Translations under genes and position numbers: made by a program
Shown: positions 25,519-34,152 of the stretch, piece after piece
Layout: each line of letters starts with the position of its first letter
How positions within the stretch are numbered: the first letter of the stretch is position 1
Source of the DNA: Gracilibacillus dipsosauri
GTDB taxonomy: Bacteria; Bacillota; Bacilli; Bacillales; Amphibacillaceae
Reading direction: 5' to 3'
Assembly: GCF_003176895.1 (NCBI RefSeq)
Contig: NZ_QGTD01000013.1
Location: forward strand, 186,001 to 250,000
Length of the DNA: 64,000 nucleotides
The notes under the pieces: generated by a model
What the model saw: only the letters and a program-made list of their open reading frames with translations
The model's database searches: none
What the model was told of the DNA's origin: nothing

Positions 25519-25533
25519 AATCGGATGGTAATG

Positions 25534-25565
25534 AAGAAAGAGGACTAGTTTTAGTCCTCTTTCTT
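25534..25565. terminator. Second perfect hairpin after spxH
   Basis: AAGAAAGAGGACTA and its exact complement TAGTCCTCTTTCTT flank a short loop, giving a 14-bp stem. It may be a backup terminator acting in both directions. The remaining bases to 25782 hold no gene I can support. Confidence 0.65.
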
Positions 25566-25782
25566 CAGGTTCTAGTTTTCTATATAAAGATAAGGGATGG
25601 GAGAAAGTTTCAAGTCAAACAAAGGGGTTTTGTTTGTAAAACGTCTCATATAGAATATATCAAGGACAAGTACAAATGGCAATAGTTATGTGCAACATTT
25701 CACAAAAGTGTCACACTTCTAAAATGGTCCTATTCTTCATACATTATTTTTGGGTAGAATTATTTATAGAGGAGGCTTGACA

Positions 25783-25956
25783 ATGCTAATGAGGTTAATA
25801 TTTATTCTACTTGCCGTATTTGCTGCCTTACTTAACCTTTTAGGATTACTGCGATTTATTCCAATGTACATAACCATCCCTATACTATTTGTATCCATTT
25901 ACCTAGCTGTATACTTTTACCATGATCGAAAGCAATTTAAAGGGTTTCACTCCTAA
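25783..25956 (+). CDS. Small membrane protein, unknown
   Basis: A 57-residue protein of two hydrophobic helices (about 3-24 and 28-48) ending in the basic tail YHDRKQFKGFHS. GAGGAGG lies 7 bases before ATG 25783; another ATG two codons later is possible. The good ribosome site and own intergenic space favour a real gene. I do not recognise a family. It has no visible partner, being followed by a terminator. Confidence 0.6.
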   Translation: MLMRLIFILLAVFAALLNLLGLLRFIPMYITIPILFVSIYLAVYFYHDRKQFKGFHS

Positions 25957-26032
25957 TTAACGACTACAATTTAAAATAACGATTATCTCACTATATAGTG
26001 GCTGTGACATGACTGAAAAAAAAACACACAAT

Positions 26033-26077
26033 AATAAGCACCGATTATCCTTGTTTAGATAATCGGTGCTTATTTTT
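26033..26077. terminator. Strong hairpin terminator
   Basis: AATAAGCACCGATTATC and GATAATCGGTGCTTATT are exact complements (17-bp stem, 8-base loop), with T-rich sequence after. It separates the small membrane protein from the convergent glycan cassette. Confidence 0.88.
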
Positions 26078-26195
26078 GATAGAAAGAATCGTTTAGTCTA
26101 TTAAATGAAGAGAGCATTTTCTGCTTCCATCCTTCCTTGGACGGAATGTGAGTGAACATCAATTGGTTACCGTTACTTGATAGTATGATGTGATA

Positions 26196-26984
26196 CTAAG
26201 CTTTAATTAAATTTAGATTTTTTTCATAACCATACATTGTAAAATCACCATGATAAATATCATCTACTAATTTTTTTGTTTCCTCATCATAAAAACTGAT
26301 ATAAGTCGGGAATACGGGGAACGATGGATCGGATATACTCATCTCTGCATAATGACCTTCAAAAATCATATGATTAGAGGTATTATGGGGGGAGTATAAT
26401 TGGGTTATATCTGTTTTTTTCAATTTATATTTTTTTTCAATTTCCGCAATTTGATTACAAAAGTCCTCCAAATAAATATAATGGTCTACAAATTGTTCCT
26501 CACCATCTATATATTGTTCCGCAAAGTGCGGATCAGTTGATGAAATATTTGAACCTGTATCCTTGATATAGTATAAAAATTGTTTGAAAGAAATACCCTT
26601 ATTGTTATTACTTGATTGATGCTCTCTAATCGCTTTCCATACACTGTACCAATAAGGGTCATCGTAGTAGTATAACATGAGAAATGCACTTACTGCTCTT
26701 TTATAAGGATTCCGTACTAGTTTATAAACCTCTTTTTCTTTACTGAATAACTGATCAGCTAGTTCTGAAACATAATTATCTCTTTTTTTGAACACATTAA
26801 TTTCGTATTGATGAATCCATGGATGATATTTTTTGGCTATATCAAGCAAGCCAATATGGTGAAAGAACCAACTAAGCAAGCTAGTACAGCCACTTTTTTG
26901 GCTCCACATCAAAATGATAGGAAATGACTGATGGTAATTTGGCAGCCTTTTGAAAATTAGATTCATCGTTTTCATCTGTTCCAT
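26196..26984 (-). CDS. Sulfotransferase-family protein
   Basis: A 262-residue protein of the PAPS-dependent sulfotransferase superfamily (Sulfotransfer_2-like). The 5'-phosphosulfate loop is WSQKSGCTSLLSWFF (27-41), and the 3'-phosphate motif is KLVRNPYKRAVSAF with R91 and S99, the standard R-(6-8 residues)-S spacing. No signal peptide or membrane helix, so it acts in the cytoplasm. It is the last gene of the glycan cassette, 95 bp after the twin glycosyltransferase, and could sulfate the sugar or a surface polymer. The substrate is inferred only from context. AAAGGTGAG precedes the ATG. Confidence 0.8.
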   Translation of the reverse strand: MEQMKTMNLIFKRLPNYHQSFPIILMWSQKSGCTSLLSWFFHHIGLLDIAKKYHPWIHQYEINVFKKRDNYVSELADQLFSKEKEVYKLVRNPYKRAVSAFLMLYYYDDPYWYSVWKAIREHQSSNNNKGISFKQFLYYIKDTGSNISSTDPHFAEQYIDGEEQFVDHYIYLEDFCNQIAEIEKKYKLKKTDITQLYSPHNTSNHMIFEGHYAEMSISDPSFPVFPTYISFYDEETKKLVDDIYHGDFTMYGYEKNLNLIKA

Positions 26985-27078
26985 TATTTCAACTCACCTT
27001 TCATCTAGAATATTATATGCAGGATGTAATCTTCTTTGATTTGCTTTGAGAAGCAGGGACATACTACTGAAGGGTAAA

Positions 27079-29025
27079 TTATTTACTGGGATAACGAAAA
27101 TAATTTTTTGGATCATGCTTTTTCTCTTGTTCTACAATAACTTGAAAGTTTACATCCTCCATTTGAGAGAATCTAATCTGTTGAAGATGCTGGATATAGG
27201 GGACATAGATATAGTCTATCATCTCTTTGGTAAAGCTTAATCTCTCTATTTGCCACAAATCGAATTCTTCCTCGTTCAAAATTAACAAACTCCCAAAATG
27301 GTAAATAACCAGCTCTACTTCGTCTAACCTAACAACATCACCATTTTTATGGATATTATAAAGGTTATTCATAACTAAATTCCACGGAGCAGCATTAACA
27401 CCTATATTTCGGATAATTTTTATATTCTCAAACAAAAAGGGGATATGCTCCAAGTATTTCTGGTCCCCCCAACGATTCCATTCCAGATCCTCCTCGTCAA
27501 AACACCATTCCAAACAACGATCTTTCCACCAGTTGAGAATCTTCTTGCTGTTCTCATCCTGTCTAAAGCCAAGCAATCCTGCCTGGTAAATTCCATACCT
27601 ACGAGTCAATTCTGGAGTTCCCCGTTGCGAGCACATGAATATAGAATATTTCCCCCACTCATCAAACAGTGGCTTTGGATGAGAAAAGAAATAGATATCT
27701 GCGTCACAATATACTAGACGATCAATTTCCTTAAAATTGTCCAATACATAAAGCGAAAGCTGAGGCTTTAATGTCCAACAATATTCTTTTAGTGTCCTTG
27801 TTTGTTTTACCTGTTGGTATTCAAGTGTTTCAATTTCGGCTACAGAAAGTATTGACGCATTACTCAACTTCATATTAGAGAGTATCAAGTAACTTGGGTC
27901 ATCAACACAACATATCCATAAATGAAAATTATCACATTGATTCTTTAATGATTCATATAGTGCTAAACCTTTAACTAAATACTCTTCGCTTACAATAGTA
28001 CAGAAATGATAAACTTCGTTCCTTCGATTCATTATTCGCTTCAAAGGAGTAAACTTATACGGAGTTTTTGCACTTGAAAAACCATTTTCATCTGAACGAG
28101 TAATCCCTATTCTATTTAATATTTTTGGTCTCATTCTCTTAAACATTTTTATCACGGCTTGAAGTTCTTCCAAATAAGGTGCATAAATTTCTCTATTTAT
28201 TACGTCTTGGATAATTAGTGTGTCTAGTGACCAAAGGTCGAATTCATCTTCACTAAATATCTGAAGGCACGCGAAGTGGAAAGCAATCAAGGGGTCTTTT
28301 TCAATATGCAAATGATTGCTGAACTTCTCTATTTTATAATCATTGTTGTAAATGCAATTCCAGGGGGCGGCATTGATCCCAAGGTGGTTAGATATCTTAA
28401 TATTAGAGAAAAGGGCTGGTAGTTTATCCAAATATTTTTGATCACCAAACTTACCTTCAACCGGATTGGCAAAGCACCAATCCAAACATTGGGATCTCCA
28501 CCATCTCAAGCTCTTCAAACCATCCTTATCGTTTTTAAATCCGATTAATCCTGCCTGGTATAGCCCGTAATTCTTTTCTACCCAATCCGAATCCCTCTGG
28601 GGACAAAGAAAAACAGAACTCTTCCCCCACTCATCAAACAAAGGCGTTGGATCAGAGAAGAAGTATATATCTGCATCACAGTATACAACTGATTCGAGCA
28701 TCCTTGTTGTTAAAAGGTAATGGATGAGAGGAGCTTTAAGTGTCCAACAATACTCATTGATTTTACGTTCTTTCTTAACCTTTAGGAGTTGTCTGTCTTC
28801 CACTTTCTCTAATTTAATAAGCTTTGCATGGCTTAAATTCATCATTTCAAACGTATAGTAGGTTAAATTATCTATACAACAAATCCATAAACGGAAATTG
28901 TGTGCATTTCTCTCAAGGGAATTATATAATGCAATGGCCTTGAATAAATAGTTCTTTCCTACAATGATACAAAAATGTTGACATTTTGATTCAACATTTT
29001 TTATTTTAGAATCATGACTGCTCAT
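27079..29025 (-). CDS. Tandem-domain glycosyltransferase (two GT8-like halves)
   Basis: A 648-residue protein made of two homologous halves, about 14-275 and 338-605. Each half has HFC-IV-(YL)-K--ALY-SL near its start, then NEYCWTLK or KEYCWTLK. Each has a DxD metal/nucleotide-sugar motif (CDADIYFFS) at about residues 115 and 441, then LFDEWGK, a YGxYQAGLxGF segment and GINAAPWN or GVNAAPWN. This is a GT-A fold like family GT8. Both DxD motifs are intact, so both halves could be active. No signal peptide or membrane helix. It overlaps the preceding reductase gene by 14 bases. It probably transfers the cassette's deoxy sugar, but donor and acceptor are unknown. Confidence 0.85.
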   Translation of the reverse strand: MSSHDSKIKNVESKCQHFCIIVGKNYLFKAIALYNSLERNAHNFRLWICCIDNLTYYTFEMMNLSHAKLIKLEKVEDRQLLKVKKERKINEYCWTLKAPLIHYLLTTRMLESVVYCDADIYFFSDPTPLFDEWGKSSVFLCPQRDSDWVEKNYGLYQAGLIGFKNDKDGLKSLRWWRSQCLDWCFANPVEGKFGDQKYLDKLPALFSNIKISNHLGINAAPWNCIYNNDYKIEKFSNHLHIEKDPLIAFHFACLQIFSEDEFDLWSLDTLIIQDVINREIYAPYLEELQAVIKMFKRMRPKILNRIGITRSDENGFSSAKTPYKFTPLKRIMNRRNEVYHFCTIVSEEYLVKGLALYESLKNQCDNFHLWICCVDDPSYLILSNMKLSNASILSVAEIETLEYQQVKQTRTLKEYCWTLKPQLSLYVLDNFKEIDRLVYCDADIYFFSHPKPLFDEWGKYSIFMCSQRGTPELTRRYGIYQAGLLGFRQDENSKKILNWWKDRCLEWCFDEEDLEWNRWGDQKYLEHIPFLFENIKIIRNIGVNAAPWNLVMNNLYNIHKNGDVVRLDEVELVIYHFGSLLILNEEEFDLWQIERLSFTKEMIDYIYVPYIQHLQQIRFSQMEDVNFQVIVEQEKKHDPKNYFRYPSK

Positions 29026-29986
29026 CTTCCTGTTTTTCCTCCCTTTGATTATTCTTAAGAAAAGATTTAATTCCTTCCTTTAAGGATACTCTTGGATACC
29101 AATGAGGAAGTGGTGTTCCACGTCTCCACGGAATCATGATTTCCCTTGGACGATAATCAATGCCACCCCAGGTAATTGGTAATTCCTTCCCTATAATGCT
29201 TTCAAATTCGGTAACTAGCTGTTTCAACTGGATTAACTCTCCACTCGACACAACAAATTTCTCTTGAGTTTTTGAGTTCCCATAAAGTAAACGATTAGCT
29301 GCTACAATATATGCATCTATAACATCATCAATAAATACAAGATCAAGATATTGTTCTCCTGGCGTCATAACCAATGGTTTATTATCTACATAGGATGAAT
29401 AGAGTAAATTCATGATTTTAGGTCTCGGATCAAAAGGTCCATAATTATCAAATAAAGTTAAAGTTAAAACTTTCAATCGATTTGTTTCAGAATAGTAACA
29501 AAGTATATCCTCAAAAGCTTGCTTCGTCGCAGCATACAAGCTGTTAGGGTTGTAATCTTGTTGGTCAAAGTGCTGTGAAAACGTGCCTGTATTGATGAAA
29601 TGAGACGTTCCTGATGAAGAGATTGCCTCTACAAGTTCTGTTCCGAATGTTACATTGCAATCAAGCATATTTCTAATATTTTCGGGGGTATAATGGATTG
29701 TCGCAACAGAGGCTAAGTGAAAGGTAATATCTGGAGATACCTTTTCAACAATCTGAGATAAACTGGTAAAACTGTTGGTATAATAGTGGATTTTAATCTT
29801 GTCTATTACGGAATCTAATAAGTTCAAGTTGGATGTTAGTCTAACAATAGTATGCACATTCCAGCCATTTCGGACCAGTCTCTGAGTTAAACGAGAACCG
29901 ATAAAACCGGAGGCACCCGTAATTAACGCCGTGACGGGTTGCGAATTACAATTTGTTATAATGATCACCTCCAGATATATAATCAT
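29012..29986 (-). CDS. NAD-dependent epimerase/dehydratase (SDR), cassette reductase
   Basis: An extended SDR protein of about 310-324 residues. The Rossmann motif is LITGASGFIGSRLTQRL, and SLYAATKQAFEDI supplies the catalytic YxxxK. With RfbF and RfbG upstream, it should reduce or epimerise CDP-4-keto-6-deoxyglucose. The start is uncertain. ATG 29986 lies inside rfbG and has no ribosome site, whereas a perfect GGAGGTGAT site sits in frame just before ATC, ATT and ATA codons. A non-canonical ATT start at 29962 would give the normal SDR N-terminus. The coordinates given use the ATG. Confidence 0.8.
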   Translation of the reverse strand: MIIYLEVIIITNCNSQPVTALITGASGFIGSRLTQRLVRNGWNVHTIVRLTSNLNLLDSVIDKIKIHYYTNSFTSLSQIVEKVSPDITFHLASVATIHYTPENIRNMLDCNVTFGTELVEAISSSGTSHFINTGTFSQHFDQQDYNPNSLYAATKQAFEDILCYYSETNRLKVLTLTLFDNYGPFDPRPKIMNLLYSSYVDNKPLVMTPGEQYLDLVFIDDVIDAYIVAANRLLYGNSKTQEKFVVSSGELIQLKQLVTEFESIIGKELPITWGGIDYRPREIMIPWRRGTPLPHWYPRVSLKEGIKSFLKNNQREEKQEDEQS

Positions 29987-31052
29987 GAATTTGTTGCAAG
30001 CTAAATAAACGCATATTTTCCTTTTTTTCATAAGCTTTAGTCCATTCTACAATCCGATCCAAGGATTGATCCAAGTCCCAAGTCTGTCTCCAACCCAGTT
30101 CCGATTTTGCCTTAGAGCTATCCAGTTTTAAAAAAGTTGCTTCATGTACAGCTGACGGATCATCCTTTACTAGATAACTCACTTCACCTTCCCATTTTTC
30201 ACTAATCCGTTGCACAATCCAGCGAACAGGTTTACAATCTGCTTCATCTGATCCAAAATTCCACGCTCCACTATATGCAGATCCTTCTGTTACAAGTTTT
30301 GAGGCAAGCATTAGATATCCCTTAAGCGGTTCAAGGACATGCTGCCAAGGGCGTATGGAGTAAGGATTTCTAATGGAGATGACCTGATGGTTAAGCATAG
30401 CTTTTATACAGTCAGGAATTAATCGATCATTGGACCAGTCGCCACCACCAATTACGTTACCTGCTCTGACAGTTGCCACACCTAATGCATCTTGCTCGTT
30501 GCTTTGGCCGTTAAAATAGGAATTCCGGTAAGCTGATGTAATTATTTCTGTACAAGCTTTACTGCTGGAATATGGATCATATCCCCCTAGACGATCAGAT
30601 TCTCTATATCCCCACACCCACTCTTTGTTCTCATAACATTTGTCCGTCGTCACGATGATTAATCCTTGGACATTCACTTCCTTTTGTCTGGCTTGGCGGA
30701 CAGCTTCTAATATATTGACCGTACCCATTGTATTAATCTCATATGTTTCAACCGGATCAATATAAGAAGTCCTTACTAATGGCTGTGCAGCCATATGAAT
30801 GACCACATCTGGATTACATGTGATTAAAGCATTAGTCAACTTCTTTCTATCTCTAATATCTCCAATGATAGAATGTAGCATTTCATCAAGACGGCATAAG
30901 TGGTATAAATTTGGATCTGTCGAAGGAGTCAAGGCATAGCCTGTTACCTCCGCCCCCATAGAGGCCAACCAAAGGCTCAGCCAAGTACCTTTGAATCCCG
31001 TATGACCAGTAAGAAATACTTTTTTACCTTGCCAAAACTTTTTATTTATCAT
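29946..31052 (-). CDS. rfbG: CDP-glucose 4,6-dehydratase
   Basis: A 368-residue extended SDR. The NAD+ motif is VFLTGHTGFKGTWLSLWL, with AAQPLVRTSY and the catalytic site YDPYSSSKACTEI. These features are specific to RfbG-type dehydratases, which convert CDP-glucose to CDP-4-keto-6-deoxyglucose, the precursor of CDP-linked deoxysugars. Its start overlaps the rfbF stop by 4 bases (ATGA). The E1/E3-type enzymes needed for 3,6-dideoxy sugars are not in this window, so a 6-deoxy product is more likely. Confidence 0.93.
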   Translation of the reverse strand: MINKKFWQGKKVFLTGHTGFKGTWLSLWLASMGAEVTGYALTPSTDPNLYHLCRLDEMLHSIIGDIRDRKKLTNALITCNPDVVIHMAAQPLVRTSYIDPVETYEINTMGTVNILEAVRQARQKEVNVQGLIIVTTDKCYENKEWVWGYRESDRLGGYDPYSSSKACTEIITSAYRNSYFNGQSNEQDALGVATVRAGNVIGGGDWSNDRLIPDCIKAMLNHQVISIRNPYSIRPWQHVLEPLKGYLMLASKLVTEGSAYSGAWNFGSDEADCKPVRWIVQRISEKWEGEVSYLVKDDPSAVHEATFLKLDSSKAKSELGWRQTWDLDQSLDRIVEWTKAYEKKENMRLFSLQQIHDYISGGDHYNKL

Positions 31053-31828
31053 CTATCCCACTTCTTCCATGGCGCTTTTCCAGTTTTCCAATAATCTTCG
31101 AGAACATTACGATCTCTTAGCGTATCCATTGGATGCCAAAATCCGAAATGTTTATAAGCCATCAGCTGACCGTCCTTTGCCAAATTGCGGAGTGGTTCCT
31201 CCTCTAAAACCATTTGATCCCCCAGGATATAGTCAAAAACTTGTGGTTGCATGATAAAAAATCCCCCATTAATCCACTGGTTGCCACCTTTAGGTTTTTC
31301 TTGGAAGCCGTTGACCTGTGAATCACTTCCCAATTCAAGGACTCCAAATCTTCCTGCCGGCTGAATCGAAGTGACTGTAGCTAATTTTTTATGAGTGTTA
31401 TGAAAATCGCGAAGCTTTAACAAGTCAATATCTGCCAAACCATCACCGTAAGTTAGCATAAACGGTTCATTTCCAATATATGGTTGTATCCTCTTCAACC
31501 TTCCTCCAGTCATTACATTATCACCAGTATCAACTAAAGTAACTTTCCATTGTTCAGCCATCGATTGAAGGTAAAACGGGTGGGATTGTTTAGTAAAATC
31601 AAATATTAAATTGGAGTTTTGTACATAATAATTATTAAAATACTCTTTTATCACATGTCCCTTGTATCCAAGACAAATAATAAAATCGTTAAATCCATAT
31701 GAGGAATAAATTTTCAAAATATGCCATAAAACAGGTTTTCCTCCTATTTCGACCATAGGCTTTGGTTTTAAGTGAGTTTCTTCGCTAAGACGAGTACCGT
31801 AACCTCCCGCTAGAATAACAACTTTCAC
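31049..31828 (-). CDS. rfbF: Glucose-1-phosphate cytidylyltransferase
   Basis: A 259-residue nucleotidyltransferase making CDP-glucose from CTP and glucose-1-phosphate. The nucleotide-binding motif VVILAGGYGTRLSEETHLKPKPMVEI starts the protein, and EKPKGGNQWINGGFFIMQPQ and the late FWHPMDTLRDRN are RfbF signatures. It is the first gene of the five-gene glycan cassette. The start is GTG, preceded by AAAGGAGG. A TATAAT lies 45 bp upstream (complement of 31874-31879), but no good -35 element is at the right distance. Confidence 0.93.
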   Translation of the reverse strand: MKVVILAGGYGTRLSEETHLKPKPMVEIGGKPVLWHILKIYSSYGFNDFIICLGYKGHVIKEYFNNYYVQNSNLIFDFTKQSHPFYLQSMAEQWKVTLVDTGDNVMTGGRLKRIQPYIGNEPFMLTYGDGLADIDLLKLRDFHNTHKKLATVTSIQPAGRFGVLELGSDSQVNGFQEKPKGGNQWINGGFFIMQPQVFDYILGDQMVLEEEPLRNLAKDGQLMAYKHFGFWHPMDTLRDRNVLEDYWKTGKAPWKKWDR

Positions 31829-31981
31829 AAATATCTATCCTCCTTTTTGCCTAATAACAACTTCAATAATCTCATTATATGTAAGACCATATCTAGTTCT
31901 TGGACAAATAACTCTAACCTTACAAAAAAGATAAGAGTGTATCCGAAACAGAACGAGAAAAATTCGTTACATTAGAACAGA

Positions 31982-32025
31982 AAAATGGCTCTGGTTATCT
32001 TATAAAGATAATCAGAGCCATTTTA
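31982..32025. terminator. Strong hairpin terminator
   Basis: AAAATGGCTCTG and CAGAGCCATTTT, with inner TTATCTT and AAGATAA, make a long stem upstream of the glycan cassette. It can insulate the cassette from pepF transcription. Confidence 0.85.
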
Positions 32026-32171
32026 GTAGGAGTAAGAAATCAAAAAAACTGGTTCTATGTGTATTTTACTTTCTCCTGTAATGGTTCATAGGGACACGCC
32101 GCCGAAGGTTATTGTGTGGTTTCTTTGATTTTATTGTGCTTCGTGCTTTTGTTTACAAATAAACGATAATT

Positions 32172-32217
32172 AAAACGTGATACCCACCTACAGATTGTTG
32201 GTGAGTGTCACGTTTTT
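32172..32217. terminator. Terminator downstream of pepF
   Basis: AAAACGTGA and TCACGTTTTT enclose a second stem ACCCACC/GGTGAGT. It lies after the pepF stop. On the minus strand the stem ends in TTTT. Confidence 0.8.
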
Positions 32218-32256
32218 GATTTTAATCTAATCGGTTTTGTCCCAGCCGTTTTTCCT

Positions 32257-34077
32257 TTATTTATCGATTTCCTCTAACAGATTTTCCATCTCTGTTAATT
32301 TCTCTTCAAATACTTTTAAGGCATTTGTTACTGGTGTTTTTTCTGTCATGTCCACACCTGCTCGTTTGAGGACTTCAATTGGATAATCACTACTTCCAGC
32401 TTTTAAATAATCTAAATATCGCTCAACTGCAGGCTCTTTTTCCTCTAAGATTTGATTTGCTAATGACTGTGCTGCTGCATAGCCTGTTGCATATTGATAG
32501 ACATAATAATTGTAATAGAAATGAGGGATTCTTGCCCATTCCAGTCCAATTTCTTCATCCACTATCAAATCATCACCAAAGTATTTTTTATTTAGATTAT
32601 AGTAAAGCTCCGTCAGTTTATCTGCGGTTAATGCTTCACCATTTTGGGACAGAACATGTATCTCGTGTTCAAACTCTGCAAACATTGTCTGACGGAATAC
32701 TGTTCCTCTAAATCCCTCTAAGAAATGATTTAATAAGTATAACTTTTCCTTAGGATCAGAGGTATTTTCCACTAGATAATCGTTTAACAATGCCTCATTA
32801 CACGTCGAAGCAACCTCTGCAACGAAAATAGAATAGTTTCCATAACGGTATGGTTGACTTTCATGTGTGTAATAGCTATGCATGGAGTGTCCTAATTCAT
32901 GAGCAAGAGTAAATAAGTTGTTTAAATTGTCCTGCCAATTCATTAAGATGTACGGGTTCGTACTATAGGATCCAGAAGAATAAGCACCACTTCTTTTCCC
33001 CTTGTTCTCCTCTACATCAATCCACCTTTCCTCAAAGGCTCTTTTCATTACATTTAAATAGTCTTTACCTAATGGCGATAATGCCTTTAATACCGTTTCC
33101 TGTGCCTTATCATAAGTAAAGGTCATATTAACATCCTTAACAAGCGGGGTGTATAAATCATACATATGGAGTTCATCTAGTCCGAGGACTTTTTTACGAA
33201 GTGCCACATAGCGCTGTAGTAATGGCAAACCTTCATGAATTGCTGCAATAAGGTTATCATAAACAGATTCTGGAATGTTATTACGATTTAGTGCAGCTTC
33301 ACGAGCAGATTGGTAATTTCTAACCTTCGCATAAAAATTATCCTTTTTCACCACACCTTGCAGAGTAGAGGCAAAGGTGTTGCGGAAGCTACCGAATGTA
33401 TCGTACATCGCTTTAAAAGCATCATGACGCACACGTTGATCCTTTGATTCGAGGAAGTTAATATAACGACCATGTGTCAAATCCACTTCATTGCCATTTT
33501 CGTCCTTGACTGCTGGAAATGTCATGTCAGCATTGTTCAACATACCAAAGGTTTGAGAAGCACTATCTGTAACTTCTGACGCTTCCGCTAGCAGTGCCTC
33601 TTCTTTCTCAGACAAAACATGTGGTCTCTGACGATTAATCTCATCTAGTGTGTGCTGATATAATTGAAGCGGTTCATATTGTGCTAAATATTCTTTTAAT
33701 GTTGATTCTTCTAGCTTTAATATTTCTGGGGTGATAAAGCTCATGACACTAGATGCTTGTGTGATAAGATTTTCTGCTTTTCCGTTCATCGCTTGGTAGA
33801 AAGAATTGGCTGTATCTTGATCATAGCGCATATGAGCATATGTATACAACGTACTTAGACGATCAGAAACCTCATCTTGCAACTGAAATAATTGATATAA
33901 TTTCTCTGAGGACTCATGCAGCTTACCTTGAAAGGTTTCAAACTTTGGTAGTAGCTCCTTTACATCCTTCCACTCTTTTTCCCATTCCTCGTCTGAGGCA
34001 TAAATATCTTCTAATTTCCAAGTTAATTCTACAGGAATTTCTTCACGAGTTGGTAAAGATTTTTGTGCTTTTGCCAT
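32257..34077 (-). CDS. pepF: Oligoendopeptidase F
   Basis: A 606-residue M3B zinc metallopeptidase that degrades peptides of roughly 7-17 residues in the cytoplasm. The zinc site HELGH is in FTLAHELGHSMHSYY, with the third ligand Glu in VAEVASTCNEALL. It is close to the usual length of about 605, and no part is missing. AAGGAGG precedes the ATG. It lies 75 bp after coiA on the same strand, as in B. subtilis (yjbF-yjbG). The neighbourhood with the peptide importer Opp and the competence gene fits a role in peptide turnover. Confidence 0.95.
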   Translation of the reverse strand: MAKAQKSLPTREEIPVELTWKLEDIYASDEEWEKEWKDVKELLPKFETFQGKLHESSEKLYQLFQLQDEVSDRLSTLYTYAHMRYDQDTANSFYQAMNGKAENLITQASSVMSFITPEILKLEESTLKEYLAQYEPLQLYQHTLDEINRQRPHVLSEKEEALLAEASEVTDSASQTFGMLNNADMTFPAVKDENGNEVDLTHGRYINFLESKDQRVRHDAFKAMYDTFGSFRNTFASTLQGVVKKDNFYAKVRNYQSAREAALNRNNIPESVYDNLIAAIHEGLPLLQRYVALRKKVLGLDELHMYDLYTPLVKDVNMTFTYDKAQETVLKALSPLGKDYLNVMKRAFEERWIDVEENKGKRSGAYSSGSYSTNPYILMNWQDNLNNLFTLAHELGHSMHSYYTHESQPYRYGNYSIFVAEVASTCNEALLNDYLVENTSDPKEKLYLLNHFLEGFRGTVFRQTMFAEFEHEIHVLSQNGEALTADKLTELYYNLNKKYFGDDLIVDEEIGLEWARIPHFYYNYYVYQYATGYAAAQSLANQILEEKEPAVERYLDYLKAGSSDYPIEVLKRAGVDMTEKTPVTNALKVFEEKLTEMENLLEEIDK

Positions 34078-34152
34078 TTTGCTTCCTCCTTTATTTCTAT
34101 CTGTTTCTTTTATTATAACTTATAATACCATTATTCATACAGTATGATGTTT

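Larger units (their letters stand above)
31829..32256. other. Intergenic region between glycan cassette and pepF
   Basis: It contains two strong hairpins (31982-32025 and 32172-32217) and otherwise no reading frame, promoter pair or repeat that I can support. The stretch 32040-32160 has no recognised content. Confidence 0.5.
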
